Positions 1-12,735 of a stretch of DNA of 64,000 nucleotides are shown here, piece by piece. The notes beneath the pieces are model-generated. The model worked only from the letters and a program-made list of their open reading frames with translations, made no database searches and was not told where the DNA came from. The first letter of the stretch is position 1, and each line of letters opens with the position of its first letter. The stretch is from contig OX387191.1 of NCBI GenBank assembly GCA_947561395.2, positions 1,004,501 to 1,068,500 of the forward strand, read 5' to 3'. Made by a program: the position numbers and the translations under genes. Source of the DNA: Buxus sempervirens (Eukaryota; Streptophyta; Magnoliopsida; Buxales; Buxaceae).

Positions 1-550
1 TGGAATATCTTCTTATCCGTATTTTTTCCTTCCCGTAGATCTTTCTTCTTGTACCCACGTCAAAATACTTCACATAGCTATAGATTTCATCCCCACGGCT
101 TAGGTATATGATGAAATCGTCTGCATGTTTATCGGAATTGTCCCTGCTTTGGCCGTGAGATGAGATTTGGCCGTGAGATGAGATGGTGACGGGTGGAGTA
201 TCTCACTTCACATGGTGCGGCCAATGCAGGGGACAAAGTAAAGATAGCAAAAGATTCCATCCCGTGGACAAAGATTTGAACCGGTACTCGACTAAACTCC
301 CGCGGTTTTCTCCCAACTGCAGTTCAACTCATTTCACAGATTATAAAAAACCACACGTAGGAAAAGCCGGTAACAAATCCTCTTCGTGAAGAAAACTGGC
401 GTACGGCGAGTCATAAAACCTTCTTTAATTAGGATGCCTTTCGAACATCAAACAAGGGTAATACGTACAGACAACCCCTAAAAAGTATCCCACTACCAGT
501 GGGAGTGAAAGATTCACGCTTTACAAGGTTTTTAAGATTTCGCCTTCGAA
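1..550. other. 5' flank of the SAWADEE gene, no gene seen
   Basis: No convincing coding region. A 68-codon open frame at 183-389 has no recognisable similarity and no splice context. A short phrase like GGCCGTGAGATGAGAT occurs twice near 162-185 and resembles the hairpin element found at 8666-8792. The stretch probably contains the promoter and 5' leader of the gene that starts at 551, but no clear TATA box stands out. Confidence 0.5.
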
Positions 551-3500
551 ATGAAGCCGAAAAACCCTAATTCCAGCAACACCTTGCCGTCAACTTTGTT
601 CTCAGGCCTCGATTTCCAAGCAGAAGACGGCGCCTGGTATGGTGTTCGCTTGACTCTCCGTCAAGAAATTCTCACCGTGATGTACTGTAATTTCTCGGAC
701 GCGTTCGATGAGAGATTTGACGCCGGAGATTTCAAGAATCTGGAAGAGGTGGAGGAATTCAAGAAGAGGTTTCGGATGACTTCGTCTCAGTTGCAGGATA
801 GCGAGTGCTCCAAGGTGATGGAAGGCGTGGCCGTTTGCGCTTCTCATAAGTTCGGAGAGGATGACGTTCGGTTCTACGATGCAGTTATTGAATCAGTAGA
901 ATTTCCGAACTCAATTAAGAAAAATTATGTCTAGATTATCTTTTCTTTTCTTTTTGGCCTTTTTTTTAAATCTGATTTTAGGCTCGAATTGGAGATCTTG
1001 CAATTTAGCATTGTCTTCTCCTTTATTGCTGAATTTATGTTCTCGCATAAATTTCAAATTCTTCCTGTTTCTCTTCTGAATTTGACTGCGGTTGTCCTTT
1101 ATAGAATCGACATTATGAGTTTGGGGTTCTTGGAAGTTGGAAAATCTCTTTGAATAAGAGTTTGAAAATTTTCTCCCTGTAACTAATATATATTGTTGTT
1201 AGTCTTTGTTCTGGTTTCTTTAGTTTTTCTCTGAAATACGCTTGAGGGTAAACTATTATACGCAATTTCAATTTTTCCTTTCAATGAGAGAAATGTTGGG
1301 AATTGCAGGATTGTTGTTAAAAACTGGAAACTCTGATAGTGGCCTTATTATGGCAGGTACAATATAAAGAACATTCTTATTCTGAAGAGGAAGAGGAGTG
1401 TTTGTGCTCCTTTGAGGTTTTATGGCAACATGGTCCTAATGCTGGGGTTAAGACATCTACTGGTATTGAGGACATTTGCTTAATCAAGTCTTGGAATGTG
1501 GAAGATAATCCTATATTGGCTTCATTTTTAAAGGCTTCAAGAGATAAACATAAGAGTTCCTCCCATAACTCTGGTTTTATCTCAGATGTTAAAGATGGTA
1601 GCTTTATTTACGATTCCTGTGGATCAAGTGTTAAAAAAAAATCAGGCTTACCTGTAAGTGAGCACCAGGCAAGTAATTCTGGGTGAGAAGTCTGTGGAAT
1701 GCAAAAGCTTACTTGTTCAGCACTTTAACTGTTGTTTTTAGAAGCAGAAGTTAGGATCATAAGTACCAATTTGCTATTCAGTGTTTACTGATGTTTGATT
1801 TTAGCTATGCTTTATCTTCAGGAAAGCAAGAGCCCTAAGCAGTCTGCTAGTGCAGCAAAGGCATCAAAAGGTCCTTTTCCAGTCCTTCCCTCCACCAAAC
1901 CACACCCCTCCTTCTCCTTTCCTTTTTGGTGCTGTTAATCCCAAGGTTGGTAAAACGCCTAGGGAAAAGTACACAATGGACCTGCCTATGGCCTAGGCAA
2001 TTAAAAATCAGTTATGCAATAAGCCTTAAAGTAATTCCTTTTACATTATTTCCATGTATCAAGTTGAATAACATACACTATATTTTATAAAAGAAGGATA
2101 AATGTGGTATGTTTCCTACCAACATAGGTGAAGAACTTAGAATGAGATGAATTTTCAATTAAATAAAAATTAAAAAATTATAAACTTATTTGATTAGGAA
2201 ATCATAAAACAACTAGCAAGTTTAAAGGTCACTTACATGCCATTCTATTATAGGAATTCGTGAGATTGTATGGTTCATGAGTCAAATAAACATGTTAATT
2301 AATTACAATACATCATATTAAAAGATGCATGAAACAGATCTATTAAAATAGTAAAATAAAAAACACATTATTATCTATTCTTTTATATAAAGTTAACATG
2401 CAAAATTCTAGCGTGGTGCCTTTTCTTTTCTGAAGAGTGCACCTTAACATTTCTGTAAAGCTTTTGATTTCTCAGACAATTATTCAGGTTCTGTTTTTCC
2501 ATTTTTCTATGTGCAATACTGCATGTGCTGTTCGCTAGCTGTGATAAAAATAATTAGATTTGGCACTAAGAAAACAAAAAGTATGAGGGTCAGGTATTTC
2601 TAAAAGAAAAACAAGAAAAAATTATGGACAATAGTGTATAAACAAAAGGGAGTGAGAGAGAGGAACAATAAAAAGAAATCCTAGAACCCTAGGCGACAAT
2701 GATCAATGTTAGGGCCACGAAGGGAAAGATAGAGTCTTAATTACTTTTCCAGGTGTCTAATCGTTTCCCATTAAGTGAAATGAAGCTGTATTTTTACAAA
2801 TAAAACAAATGTTTGAGTTAATATCTATTAATTAATAATTATTTTTATACAATAAGTAATAATTTCATATGAAGGACATAATATGTAATGTTTTGTAACA
2901 TATGTTGGAAAAGAAAAAAAAAGCAACAATGATGTGATTAATTAGGTTAAGTGGTTGCTTGGCTCAAAATCACGCCTATATGGTTGCTTAGATGTAAAAG
3001 TGGTTGCCTCGAAGATTAGAGCTGTAAGTAGGGTGGGTTGGGTCGGGTTCTGATGAGTTTGGGCTCAGCCCAATCTAAGATCTACTAGCCCAAACTTGTC
3101 ATTGGCCTTCCCTAAGCCAAACCCAACCCTAACATTTTTATTTGAGTTTGGGCTGGGTTTGGGTCGGCCCAAACAAAATATACAAATTATAAACTTGCAA
3201 ACTTTGCAAGGTAAATTTTCTTGGTTAGAACAAGCCCCTTGCAATGTTAAATTTTATTGGTCGACCTTTTACCTGCAATACTAAAGTATATGTCATTTCA
3301 CTGTTAAATTTTGCCAGCTCATCCAAGGTGGCAACTTAAATAGTACATATAGCATAAACTCGGACAGAACATATTGTGGGGTGGAACCCCTCCTCATCTC
3401 TAATGTGTCAAAACAACTGGATTCAGATTGTTTAGATTAAAGAGCAAGCATTCATGATACTGTTATTATGTGCTTCACTCCCATGACTTTGGCCCATTCT

Positions 3501-6500
3501 GGCATCAAATACTCTGTGAGTCCAACCTGCCCCATAAAACTAAGAGCATAGCTATACAATTGTATTATATTTTATTATATTGTATATTTTATTATATTGT
3601 ACTTTGTCCTGCATCTGAATATCCTTTAGAACTTCATAACATCAAACCATATACAACCGCTCCAGTTTACTATATCCAGGACATTACTCATCAGTCAATA
3701 CATACTAATTGTGATTGTTTAGATCTGTATAGTGGGCTATGTATGAGAAACAGAAAACGAATGACATACTAAAAAAAAGGAGAGCAAATAAATGAACTGG
3801 TGGGAACTCCTTAGTGGCATTATCTCAAAGACTATTACTCTAAATAAATGCCCAATTCTAACACCTATGTTTTTCTACAATATTCAAAATGTTCCTCTAA
3901 AATCTGACCTATATGAGCCATGAGAAGATAAGTATTTATGTTCCTACAATCACATAAAACATAACTTGACTTAAATATAAGTAATTACTTACATATATGC
4001 ATGAGAGTATGTATATAAACTCAACTTCAACTTCGGGCTTTTTGGGTTGTACAACATGAGCCCGAACCCAACCCAAACTCAACTTTGAATTATACAGAAA
4101 ACCCAGCGCAAACCCAAACCCAAACTCAATGCTCAGTTTGGGCTCTTATTCGGGTTGGGTTGGGTGGTCTGGGCTAAATTTACAACTCTATAGATGATGC
4201 TGGCCTAAGTGAGCATCACCAAGTTCCTTAGAAAAAAGAGGAAAAAATTCTAGTTGTTTCGGTGCCCGCCTTTAACAAGATTGTTTAATACCATTCATAA
4301 AAATGATCTAAGTTCACACACACACACATACACACACATATTCTTTTTAATACAATTTTTTTTTGGGCAAGACAGGGAGGATTATCGATCAATCGGATAT
4401 GATTGGACAGGATACAGACTTGGGAGGGGAAGCTTTTCATTCTGAAGGTCTTGGAGAAACTGGTGCTCAGCATTTTATATTGATAGAGAACTTGGAGAAG
4501 GATTTATCTCCGATGACGGTCATAGAGTTCATACGTGGCCAAACGTATATTGCACCACAAGCATATATCTTTCCTAGCTTGTCAACAGAGCCATATACAA
4601 GGGGAGCCATCTTGTTAGAAAGCAAAGAAAATCTTAAGAAAGTATATCACTTTTTGGACAATCCTGACCATATTATTGTATCCTCCCGAGGAAGGTAACT
4701 ATCATTATTATTCCATACATTATTATAGTATCAGAAGTTGGACTTATTCATAGGAATAAATTTCTTTATTCATTTTCCTGATTTGTCTGTTTATCTTGTG
4801 TTTATCACCAATGTCATGATTTATTTGATTTCTCAATTTCAAAGCTTGGAGGATTAATAATTTCCCGAGTGCTCATGGAACAAGAAACCTTGTGGCTTTT
4901 ATTGTTGATTTGAAGTTGTAATCCTTTGATAGGAATAATGATTAAAATTCTACATTGACTTGTCTAAACTGTAAGATTTCTTAATCGAATTGGTTATTTC
5001 ACAACTATTTTAGAAGTCAGTGTTTTTTGAAAATTTTAGACTATTAATCTCTGAAAATAACTTTAACAAATGAAATGAAATTGAATTAAGGATCATGGCT
5101 TTTGTTAGAGTTTCCTACCATGCATTGGAACTATGGCTCTCTGGTTTGCGGTTCAAAAGGCTGTTGCATGCTCAGTGTAGCTCCCTTCCTGTCCCCAGCA
5201 TATATGCATTTACTTGGCATGCAATGTATCAGTTCTCTTAATTCCCAAGGCCTTTGGTCCTACACGCTATTTAGCAGCTATTGGGCTGTTGATTATTTAT
5301 TGTTGAAACTCATTTATCATTCATCAACTTCATTGAGCTAATTGGTTGTTTGCTAGCTTTTAGGATGGCATGGGTTTAATCTATATTAATGGGCTTGAGT
5401 ATAGGCGTTGCCATATCTACTCTTTTGTGGCTTAGGATAATTTTTTGATTGAATTTTTTGTTAGCTTCTCTTGATGGGATATGGCAAAAAATTTTCCAAT
5501 CCACCAGTGGTTTTTCATCTAAAAGGTGTCATTTACTGCCAGCAGTCGGAGATAAGAAAGGTTAATTGAGTATACCTGTGTTTGCTCGTTTCTAAAGACT
5601 GATCAATCCAGTGAGAGCATATGGTCACATATTTGACAAAGTCAAAAAAAATTGTGGTTCTTATATCTAAAACAAATTCTTCTTCTTCATCATCATCATT
5701 AAAAAAAAAATGCTAAATCACGAATTTGCAGAGATGTCAAATTTGGCTGCACTAGGTTTTGATTGCTGGGGATGAATACATAACACTCATTCAGAAAGGG
5801 AGGTTTCTTCAAGGCACTTGTAATTTTTGACTCGTGAAAGTAGCTGATGGTATAGTCTCAGAAATGCACCTGCTTTGTTGCTAATTTGTTTTTTTTTTCC
5901 TGGGTTGTAGCACAAATGAATTGAAAGGAACCTTGTATGATGCTCTTTCTCTTATGTTCATGATCCCTTTTTAATGTTGGTTATTAGCACATAAAAGTGG
6001 TCATTGCTTGGAAACTTGCAAGCTTTTGGTGTTCGGACTTGCTCATGTTGGAGTCTATTAATTGACCACTGACTGTTTATTTGTTCATAAATTTCCTGCA
6101 GGCCATGGGTGATAACTGAAAAGCTGTTAAGACGTGGAACTTTTAGAGCAACATTTGGGAGCTTAATGCCTGAACTGAAGGTTAGTTTTCTAGTAATGCT
6201 TAGTTATAAAGAAATGTAGTATTTTGAGGGTTGCCATTTATTCATATTAGTATGGAGGATAAAGCAACTTAGCCACAATAGGCACTTTCATATGTGTTTT
6301 ACCGTGTAAACCAGGTTGTTAAACCATTAATACAACAATATGTTTTCTCTTTGATGGAGCGCTACTTACATCTTGTAAATGAGATACTACAGCGCTCAAC
6401 TTTTGGTCGGATGGTCATGGGTGTTTCCTTTTCCAAGCCCGTCTCCCTATTAAGATTATTCTGTATTTTTGGAAGACAGTGCTGTTTGGATCATGCCACT

Positions 6501-6857
6501 GGTTTTTTATATGTAGGAGACTGCACTCACCTGATCTTGTGCATGCGAACCATGTGTGCATTGCTTGTAGAGGGCATCGCTTTCTCCATCCTCCTTGAAG
6601 TGATTATGAAGTATTAATACTCTGCTTATGAGTAATTGTCTGTTACCATTTGCTTAGTCTTGTTATGTTAATTTCAGGACAAATACAGGAACAGGAGCTC
6701 CAAACTTTCTGATAAGATAAAGGTTGCTCACTTGGGAACTGAAGAATACAATAAAGCTAAGCTTATGAGGGAATTATTCATGGATTTTGCAGAACACCTA
6801 CAGCGACTTCACACAAGATTAGCATCAGAGGAGAGAGAAATTTTGAAGTCATCCTAA
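551..6857 (+). CDS. SAWADEE-domain protein, six exons, 422 aa
   Basis: Exons join in frame at 551-895, 1357-1653, 1822-1870, 4376-4694, 6102-6180 and 6678-6857, all with GT-AG introns, giving 422 residues. Residues about 20-145 look like a SAWADEE domain: DGAWYGV near the start, then a Cys-rich second half (ECLCSFEVLWQHGPNAG). SAWADEE domains are tandem tudor-like folds that bind methylated histone H3 tails; in SHH1 this recruits RNA polymerase IV for RNA-directed DNA methylation. Unlike SHH1 and SHH2, no homeodomain is visible. The C-terminal half is a separate conserved-looking block (LIENLEKDLSPMTVIEF, then SSRGRPWVITEKLL) followed by a charged, probably helical tail. Exon 3 is only 49 nt and is supported by phase alone. 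Family call is from recognition; the function in chromatin is inferred. The long introns 3 (2.5 kb) and 4 (1.4 kb) contain no other gene I can see. Confidence 0.78.
3017..4190. mobile_element. hAT-like non-autonomous element in intron 3
   Basis: The ends are inverted: TAGAGCTGTAA at 3017 and TTACAACTCTA ending at 4190, followed inward by GGGTTGGGTCGGGTT-type runs at both ends. Flanking 8-mers TCGAAGAT (3009-3016) and TAGATGAT (4191-4198) match at 6 of 8 positions, as expected for an old 8-bp hAT target duplication. No transposase frame remains. It lies wholly inside intron 3 of the SAWADEE gene. Confidence 0.6.
4315..4340. repeat. (CA)n microsatellite
   Basis: A short CA tract with two TA interruptions, a few tens of bases upstream of the exon 4 acceptor at 4375. 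Confidence 0.8.
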
Positions 6858-7269
6858 TTAGCTCAAGATCCGCTGGAAGTGAAAAGGTAAACTTGTAGCT
6901 TCTTGTTAAAGTGAGGATTTGGTGCCCAGGTCAAAGTAGTTGTTGAGGAGTCCTTGGTAAATGATATCTTCGTGTCTCATCCCTATTGGGACTTAATGGC
7001 TGTGATGTACACATGGTACACACTGAGTGCTGAAGAGCCACCGTCTATTGAATCTCAACAAGGCCATCTTTCTGGTCTATGGTTCTAAGTATCTGGACCT
7101 TTTTTTTCTTCTTTTTTGGCTTTTGCTTTAGTTGCCCTGTTATTCAGTTAGTGAGACTGAATTTTCATGGTTTCAGATATCTGATCCTCAGGTTAAATTA
7201 ATTCATTAATCTAGTTGGGGGAGCCTCTTGTGTGGCATGGCTAGTTGAGCAGAGTGTTTTACTTGCTTA

Positions 7270-7625
7270 TTATATGTTTGTTTTATCATCATGGTTGTCG
7301 ACATAAACCATTCGGCAACACGAGTCTTCTCTCCATCCCGCTCTATAAAAAATCATATCTTTAGTTAATTTATATTTGTGTAAGTCTTGTTTTATTAACT
7401 CTATTCATATCTTCTTAAGTCTTCTTGTTGATCTCTTAGGCTCTTCGATATGCATCATCTACTACCTTAGGGTTTATCCCTATGTCTCTGCTTTACAAGT
7501 CCAGACCACTTTAACCTACTCTTTTTAAGTTTTTTCCCAATACATGCTATGCCTAAGCACTTTTGAATATCATAATTTCTTACTTTGTCTTTTATAGTTT
7601 TGCACCCTTCCAAAAAGTTCAATTT
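7270..7625 (-). mobile_element. RTE-type LINE 3' fragment
   Basis: The minus strand encodes KVRNYDIQKCLGIACIGKK followed by a Leu/Lys-rich stretch. It closely matches the C-terminal part of the LINE at 34150-34300 (KIRNEDIRKCLGIACIRDK). The following 3' sequence (AACTAAAGATATGATTTTTTATAGAGC) also matches the tail of that LINE near 34380-34410. The fragment is 5'-truncated and dead. Confidence 0.75.
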
Positions 7626-9731
7626 TTTGCATATGTTTATTTTATAACTCGGTGCATTTTTTCCAAAAAAGGATAATAAAGGTTTAGGAAAAAGGGAAAT
7701 CTGTTCAATATTGGTGCTTCCATGATCATAAAATTTTCTGCTGCCAGTTTTCAAAATTTTTTTGTCTCTCTCTCGGGAATCCTCCTAAGGGGAAACATGA
7801 ATATGTTCTCTTTCCCAATGTGAGTGACCAGGTATGCTGCCTGTCAGAGCATAGAAGTTTGTGATGTGTGAGAACTAGCTGAGTTTGACTGTTGTGGAGC
7901 GTCACAACATGCAATAAATTTATTCTGTTTATTTTTGATGGTTTGGCTGGAAGATTACTGTTTGGGTCTCATCATAATCTTTGGATGTTTGATTGTTACT
8001 TGATCATCCGTGATGGGTTCGCTGCTGATGGTCATGGTCATGTGTAAAGCTTTTTCAGGGAATTTAGTAGAGCAGAATCAGCTAGAATGATGTGGGAGGA
8101 TGTTGATTGCAAGAATCGTTTTGTAATATATATATATATATTTTGGTGGATTTCAGCAAAGGGTTCAGTTAAGAGTAGCGTATTGGGCATTCTTACTTTG
8201 TCGATCAGTCCAGTTTGTATAGGTATCTGTTCATCTGATTGTATCCTGCTTGCCTGTATTGCACATTCCATTGAAGAAGCTGTACTTTTATGTGAAATTA
8301 GAACAAACTTGTAACAGAAAACAAGATATATGCATATAGAACTGATACTGGGTGTTTCTGCTTATCAGGTAACCATTAACAAAGTTTGTTCCTACAAGGA
8401 ACAATTTGAGATTCATTAATGAAAATTTCCTTTTTTTTTATTTATAAATTCTATTTTAAACCTATTCCCAATCTGAAAAAAGAGAGTATGGTTAACCAAT
8501 ACCCTTTACAACTGTATTGTCGAAACTATCTCATGCAAAGTGTCGAGACCTGATTCAAGTATTAGACGTAAATTTGGATCTCAGTGCGAAGCAGCAAAAC
8601 TTGAGCATTGTGAGTTGGGATGAGGCTTTGTCTCTTGTTCCATCTTTGCTTAGGAATGACATCTGCTGCAGTGGCCGTGACATGCTGTCATGTGGAGAAT
8701 CACTTGTGTTTTTCATTGTTTTGTATGGGACCTATTTGAAAAAACACAAGCCGTGAGATGCTCCACATGGCAGCATCTCATGGCCAATGCAGTGTTTATA
8801 TTTCATTCTATGCCTACAATTAAGTAATGTGCAGATTTTCATGCCGCCGCCGGCAGTGTAAATGGATTCTACTCAGAATCACTGAACAAGAAAGATCAAT
8901 GATTCCATCAAAAAAAAAAAAAAAAAAAGAAAGATCAATGATATTTGTCTAATAGCACAAGGACACGCTCAGGAGGGTTTGTCTTGTTTAATCATCTTTT
9001 TTGTTTAGACTTTCTGCTCTTTTTTGGTCCCATGGGGCGTATCCCCATGCGAGACCTCTTATAGTAGCTTTACATCCACGGTCCACGATTTTGCGGAGCT
9101 AAACTCCAAAACGCGACTGTCGTCTTCAGCTCAGAACGTGGACGAAACGTCAAGATGCATGAATCCAGAAGGGAACGAAATAATGGGTAGACAGTGTGGA
9201 CTGCTAAATGTATGTTGACTGGAGAATGAAAAATTTCCTACCAGTCTTCAACTACTGTTCAAATTAGTCCAATATTAATTAACTAATAATAATATTATTA
9301 TTTTGCATTCTAATGATTAATATTACAGTGGTAATTAATTAATATTTCTGTGGTTTGCTTCTCAATATTCAACAGGTCTGATTCGATTTTTTTGTGGACA
9401 GGAGACTTAAAAGTCGCACAATGCCCTGTAGACACGATTTCCTACACTGGGTAAAAAGGCTATGGAAAAATTATGAATTCTTGTCACAGAATTAGTCCTG
9501 ATTAAGTATAAATAAGAAACTTAGATCTGCAAGTCTTTTTAAAATCGTTGGTTGCCAACGCACAACGCACATCTCAGTATATTACATAAAGTGGAAAAAA
9601 TCTAATGCTTGGGTAAATACTTGGGGTTATTTGTCAGCCATACATGCATGCCATTTGAAATCTCATTATCATGATTAGTGTTGAGTTACCTGGTAGACAT
9701 ATGTCCTGGCCATGGATAAGATTTTTCCTCT
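7626..9731. other. Intergenic spacer before the CslE genes
   Basis: Short open frames here (for example 8087-8314 and 8517-8756) lack splice context and known similarity. Visible content is a short (TA)n tract near 8130, a hairpin element at 8666-8792, a poly-A tract near 8910-8929 and AT-rich sequence. No gene is supported. Confidence 0.5.
8666..8792. repeat. Hairpin element (MITE-like)
   Basis: The sequence starting CTGCAGTGGCCGTGACATGC at 8666 is the imperfect reverse complement of the one ending GCATCTCATGGCCAATGCAG at 8792. The arms are about 50 nt with a short AT-rich loop. The phrase GAGATGCTCCACATGGCAGCATCTCA is itself palindromic. Related phrases occur at 13986-14023, 14125-14158 and 14219-14253, so this is a small dispersed family. 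Confidence 0.6.
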
Positions 9732-9739
9732 CTATATAA
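9732..9739 (+). promoter_or_regulatory. TATA box of the intact CslE gene
   Basis: CTATATAA lies 78 bp upstream of the ATG at 9817, with a (GA)n leader between. Position and sequence fit a core promoter; no transcript evidence. Confidence 0.55.
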
Positions 9740-9778
9740 GAAGATACTATGGTATCGTCTGGTCATTAGATTGGAAGC

Positions 9779-9781
<3 letters not shown>

Positions 9782-9815
<34 letters not shown>
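9782..9815 (+). repeat. (GA)n tract in the 5' leader of CslE
   Basis: Almost pure GA dinucleotide run ending two bases before the start codon. GA/CT leaders are common in plant 5' UTRs; length is likely to vary between individuals. Confidence 0.85.
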
Positions 9816-9816
<1 letters not shown>

Positions 9817-9817
<1 letters not shown>

Positions 9818-12690
9818 TGGAGAGAAGTGGGGAAGGGGGTGGGTGTCTTCCTCTTTTTGAGACAAGAGAAGCAAAGGGTAGAGTTGCTCATAAGTTGTTA
9901 GCATTTACAACTTTCGTGGGTATTTGCTCGATTTGGATTTACAGGCTAAGTCATGTCCCAAGGGCAGGAGAACCGGGAAGATGGGCTTGGATCGGATTGT
10001 TTGTAGCCGAGCTCTGGTTCGGTTTATATTGGGTCATTACTCAGTCTGTTCGTTGGAAAATTATCTACCGTTACCCTTTCAGGGAAAGGCTCACACACAG
10101 GTAATTAAAGCTCATCTCATACGCATTTTTTTCTCCTTCTTCCAACCTTTTCCATGATCCTTACGGCTGTGTTTGGAACCTGGATTGGGGGAGAAAAGAT
10201 CTTGTTCGGTTTAGACGAAGGAAACTGAGATTTTCTTTCCAAAAGATAGGAATTTTGAAAGAAAAGAGAATTCATTATCACTTATCACTATTCACACCAC
10301 CCACCCACCCAACCACTAGCACCATCCACCACCAGTACAACCCACCACCACCCACCATCATCCGACACTACCACCCATCACCACCACTCACCACCATCAC
10401 CGCCCACCACCACCCACCATTGCCAACCACCACTAGCTGCCACCACCACCAACCACCGATCACCACCACCACTAACCACCGCCACCATCGTTTACCAACA
10501 CCACTACTGCCTGCCACCACCAGCCACCACCACCACTAGCTCCCACCACCCAAACCCATCATCTTATTAAAATATATTTTTCTTTTTTTCTCATTTCTTG
10601 TCTCATCCAAACATAAAAAAAGGAAAGAAAATCAATATTTTTCTTTTCTTTTTTTTCCTTTTTAGTTTTCTTTTTCTTTTCTCCCCAAATCCAAAGGCTC
10701 CAAACACAGCCTACACGTTCCCAAAAATTATTTGTTTGACTCTTTATAGTCTCTGCAAAACAGATATGGGGAGGAGTTGCCGGGCGTGGACATTTTCGTG
10801 TGCACAGCAGACCCCAGTATAGAGCCACCGACGATGGTGATCAACACCGTTTTGTCGGTCATGGCATATGACTACCCCCCACAGAAGCTGAGCGTGTATC
10901 TCTCCGACGACGGTGGGTCAGATCTGACGTTCTATGCTCTGGTAGAGGCCTCTCGTTTCTCTAACCACTGGATACCCTTCTCCAAGAAATTTAAGGTGGA
11001 GCCTAGGTCGCCGGCAGCTTATTTTGCGGGCAAATCTAGCGCACCAGATAAGCCGAACACCCAGGAGTGGTTCACCATCAAGGTACATATACATAAAGAG
11101 TCATAAGACTACATCCGCTGTTTTGCTTACATTTGAATTTTTGAAAGTCAAAGTGTTTATTTTTTTATATTATTAACTTTCCAAGTTTTTTTTTTCTTTT
11201 TTGTTAAACGAAGAAAGGGAGGAAGGTTAACTTTCCAAATTTTTTTTAAGAAAAAGGTATATTTTACCATAGGAAAATAAGAATTTATTTTCCGAATAAA
11301 TTAGTAAATCAAGATGATGACGTGTTTAATGGAAGCCTATGGAGATTGGAGCCACTCCGTGTTTAGTGGCTTCTTTCATAAGAGGTTTTTGCGAAAAAAA
11401 AATTTTGATTTTCAAGATGATGATCATGACCACGACTACAATGACGGCGGAAGAGGGTGACTGTGGTGGCGGCCGGTGGTTCACAGCAACAACGGGGAAA
11501 AAATGGTGGTCCAAACCGAACAAAAGTCAGTTTTGAGTCTCTATCAATTAGTCTGTTTTGGAAAGGTCTTTTAACGGTGCTATAATTCCCAGTTATATAT
11601 TCCTAGAAGAGTTAGAGTTTCTATACATCGAATGAAACTGAATTTTATTTTTTCATTTTTTTTTTATAGAAATTGTATGATGATATGACGGAGAGGATTG
11701 AATCAGTAATCAGAACAGGGAGGGTTCCCGAAGAAATAAAGCAACAACATAAAGGATTCTCCGAGTGGAATTCAGGGGTAACAAAGCGCAACCACCAAAC
11801 GATTCTCCAGGTACATGTTCTTGTGAGAGACTAAACACTAAACAGACAGACATGATCAGTGCATCTAATTAATTTCTGATGAGTTTCTTTTTTTAAATTA
11901 TTTTCTTTCTTCCTTGTCAATATTGTTCTTAGGTTCTTATTGATGGAAGAGACCCCAAGGCTGTGGATACTGAAGGACAACCACTACCAACACTGGTATA
12001 TCTAGCCCGTGAGAAGAGAACTGATCAATATCACCATAACTTCAAGGCTGGGGCCATTAATGCACTGGTAATGTACACGAATATATAGCTTACATAAGGA
12101 ATTAATGAGAGGTTAAGTGTAAAATGGTAACTTGCTTGTGCAGCTGAGAGTGTCAAAGGAGATCAGCAATGGAGCTATCGTTCTCAACGTCGATTGTGAC
12201 ATGTACTCGAACGATTCAAAAGCATTGAAAGATGCACTGTGTTTCTTCTTGGATGAAGACAAAGGCCACGAAATTGCGTACGTGCAATTTCCGCAAAACT
12301 TCGATAATATACCCAAGCACGATATTTATTCTAATCTGATTCGGACAATTAACGATGTGAGTATTGAAGAGCATATGATATTTTAGAGTTAGATATGATT
12401 TTAAATTATCTCGTGATACTCTTGTTAACTCATTTACTTCATTGATTGATTATATACGAAGGTGGAGCTTTCTGGAGCAGATGGATGGGGTGGGGCTTTT
12501 TATTGTGGCACTGGATGTTTTCATAGGAGAGATGCTCTTTGTGGAAGGAAGTACTCTAAAGAGTGCTGGAAAGAATATTGGAACAGTATTGGGACAGAAA
12601 GGAAGGCTGAAAGAAGTGTTAGCGAGTTGGAAGAGACAGCAAAGGTCCTTGCAAATTGTGAATATGAGATTGGTACACAATGGGGAAAGG

Positions 12691-12735
<45 letters not shown>

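Noticed and set aside
7467..7754. 95-codon minus-strand ORF taken as a gene
   Set aside because: Its recognisable part is a LINE fragment; the rest is unrelated flanking sequence.
10255..10539. 94-codon His/Pro/Thr-rich open frame
   Set aside because: Product of the ACC array in a MITE within CslE intron 1.
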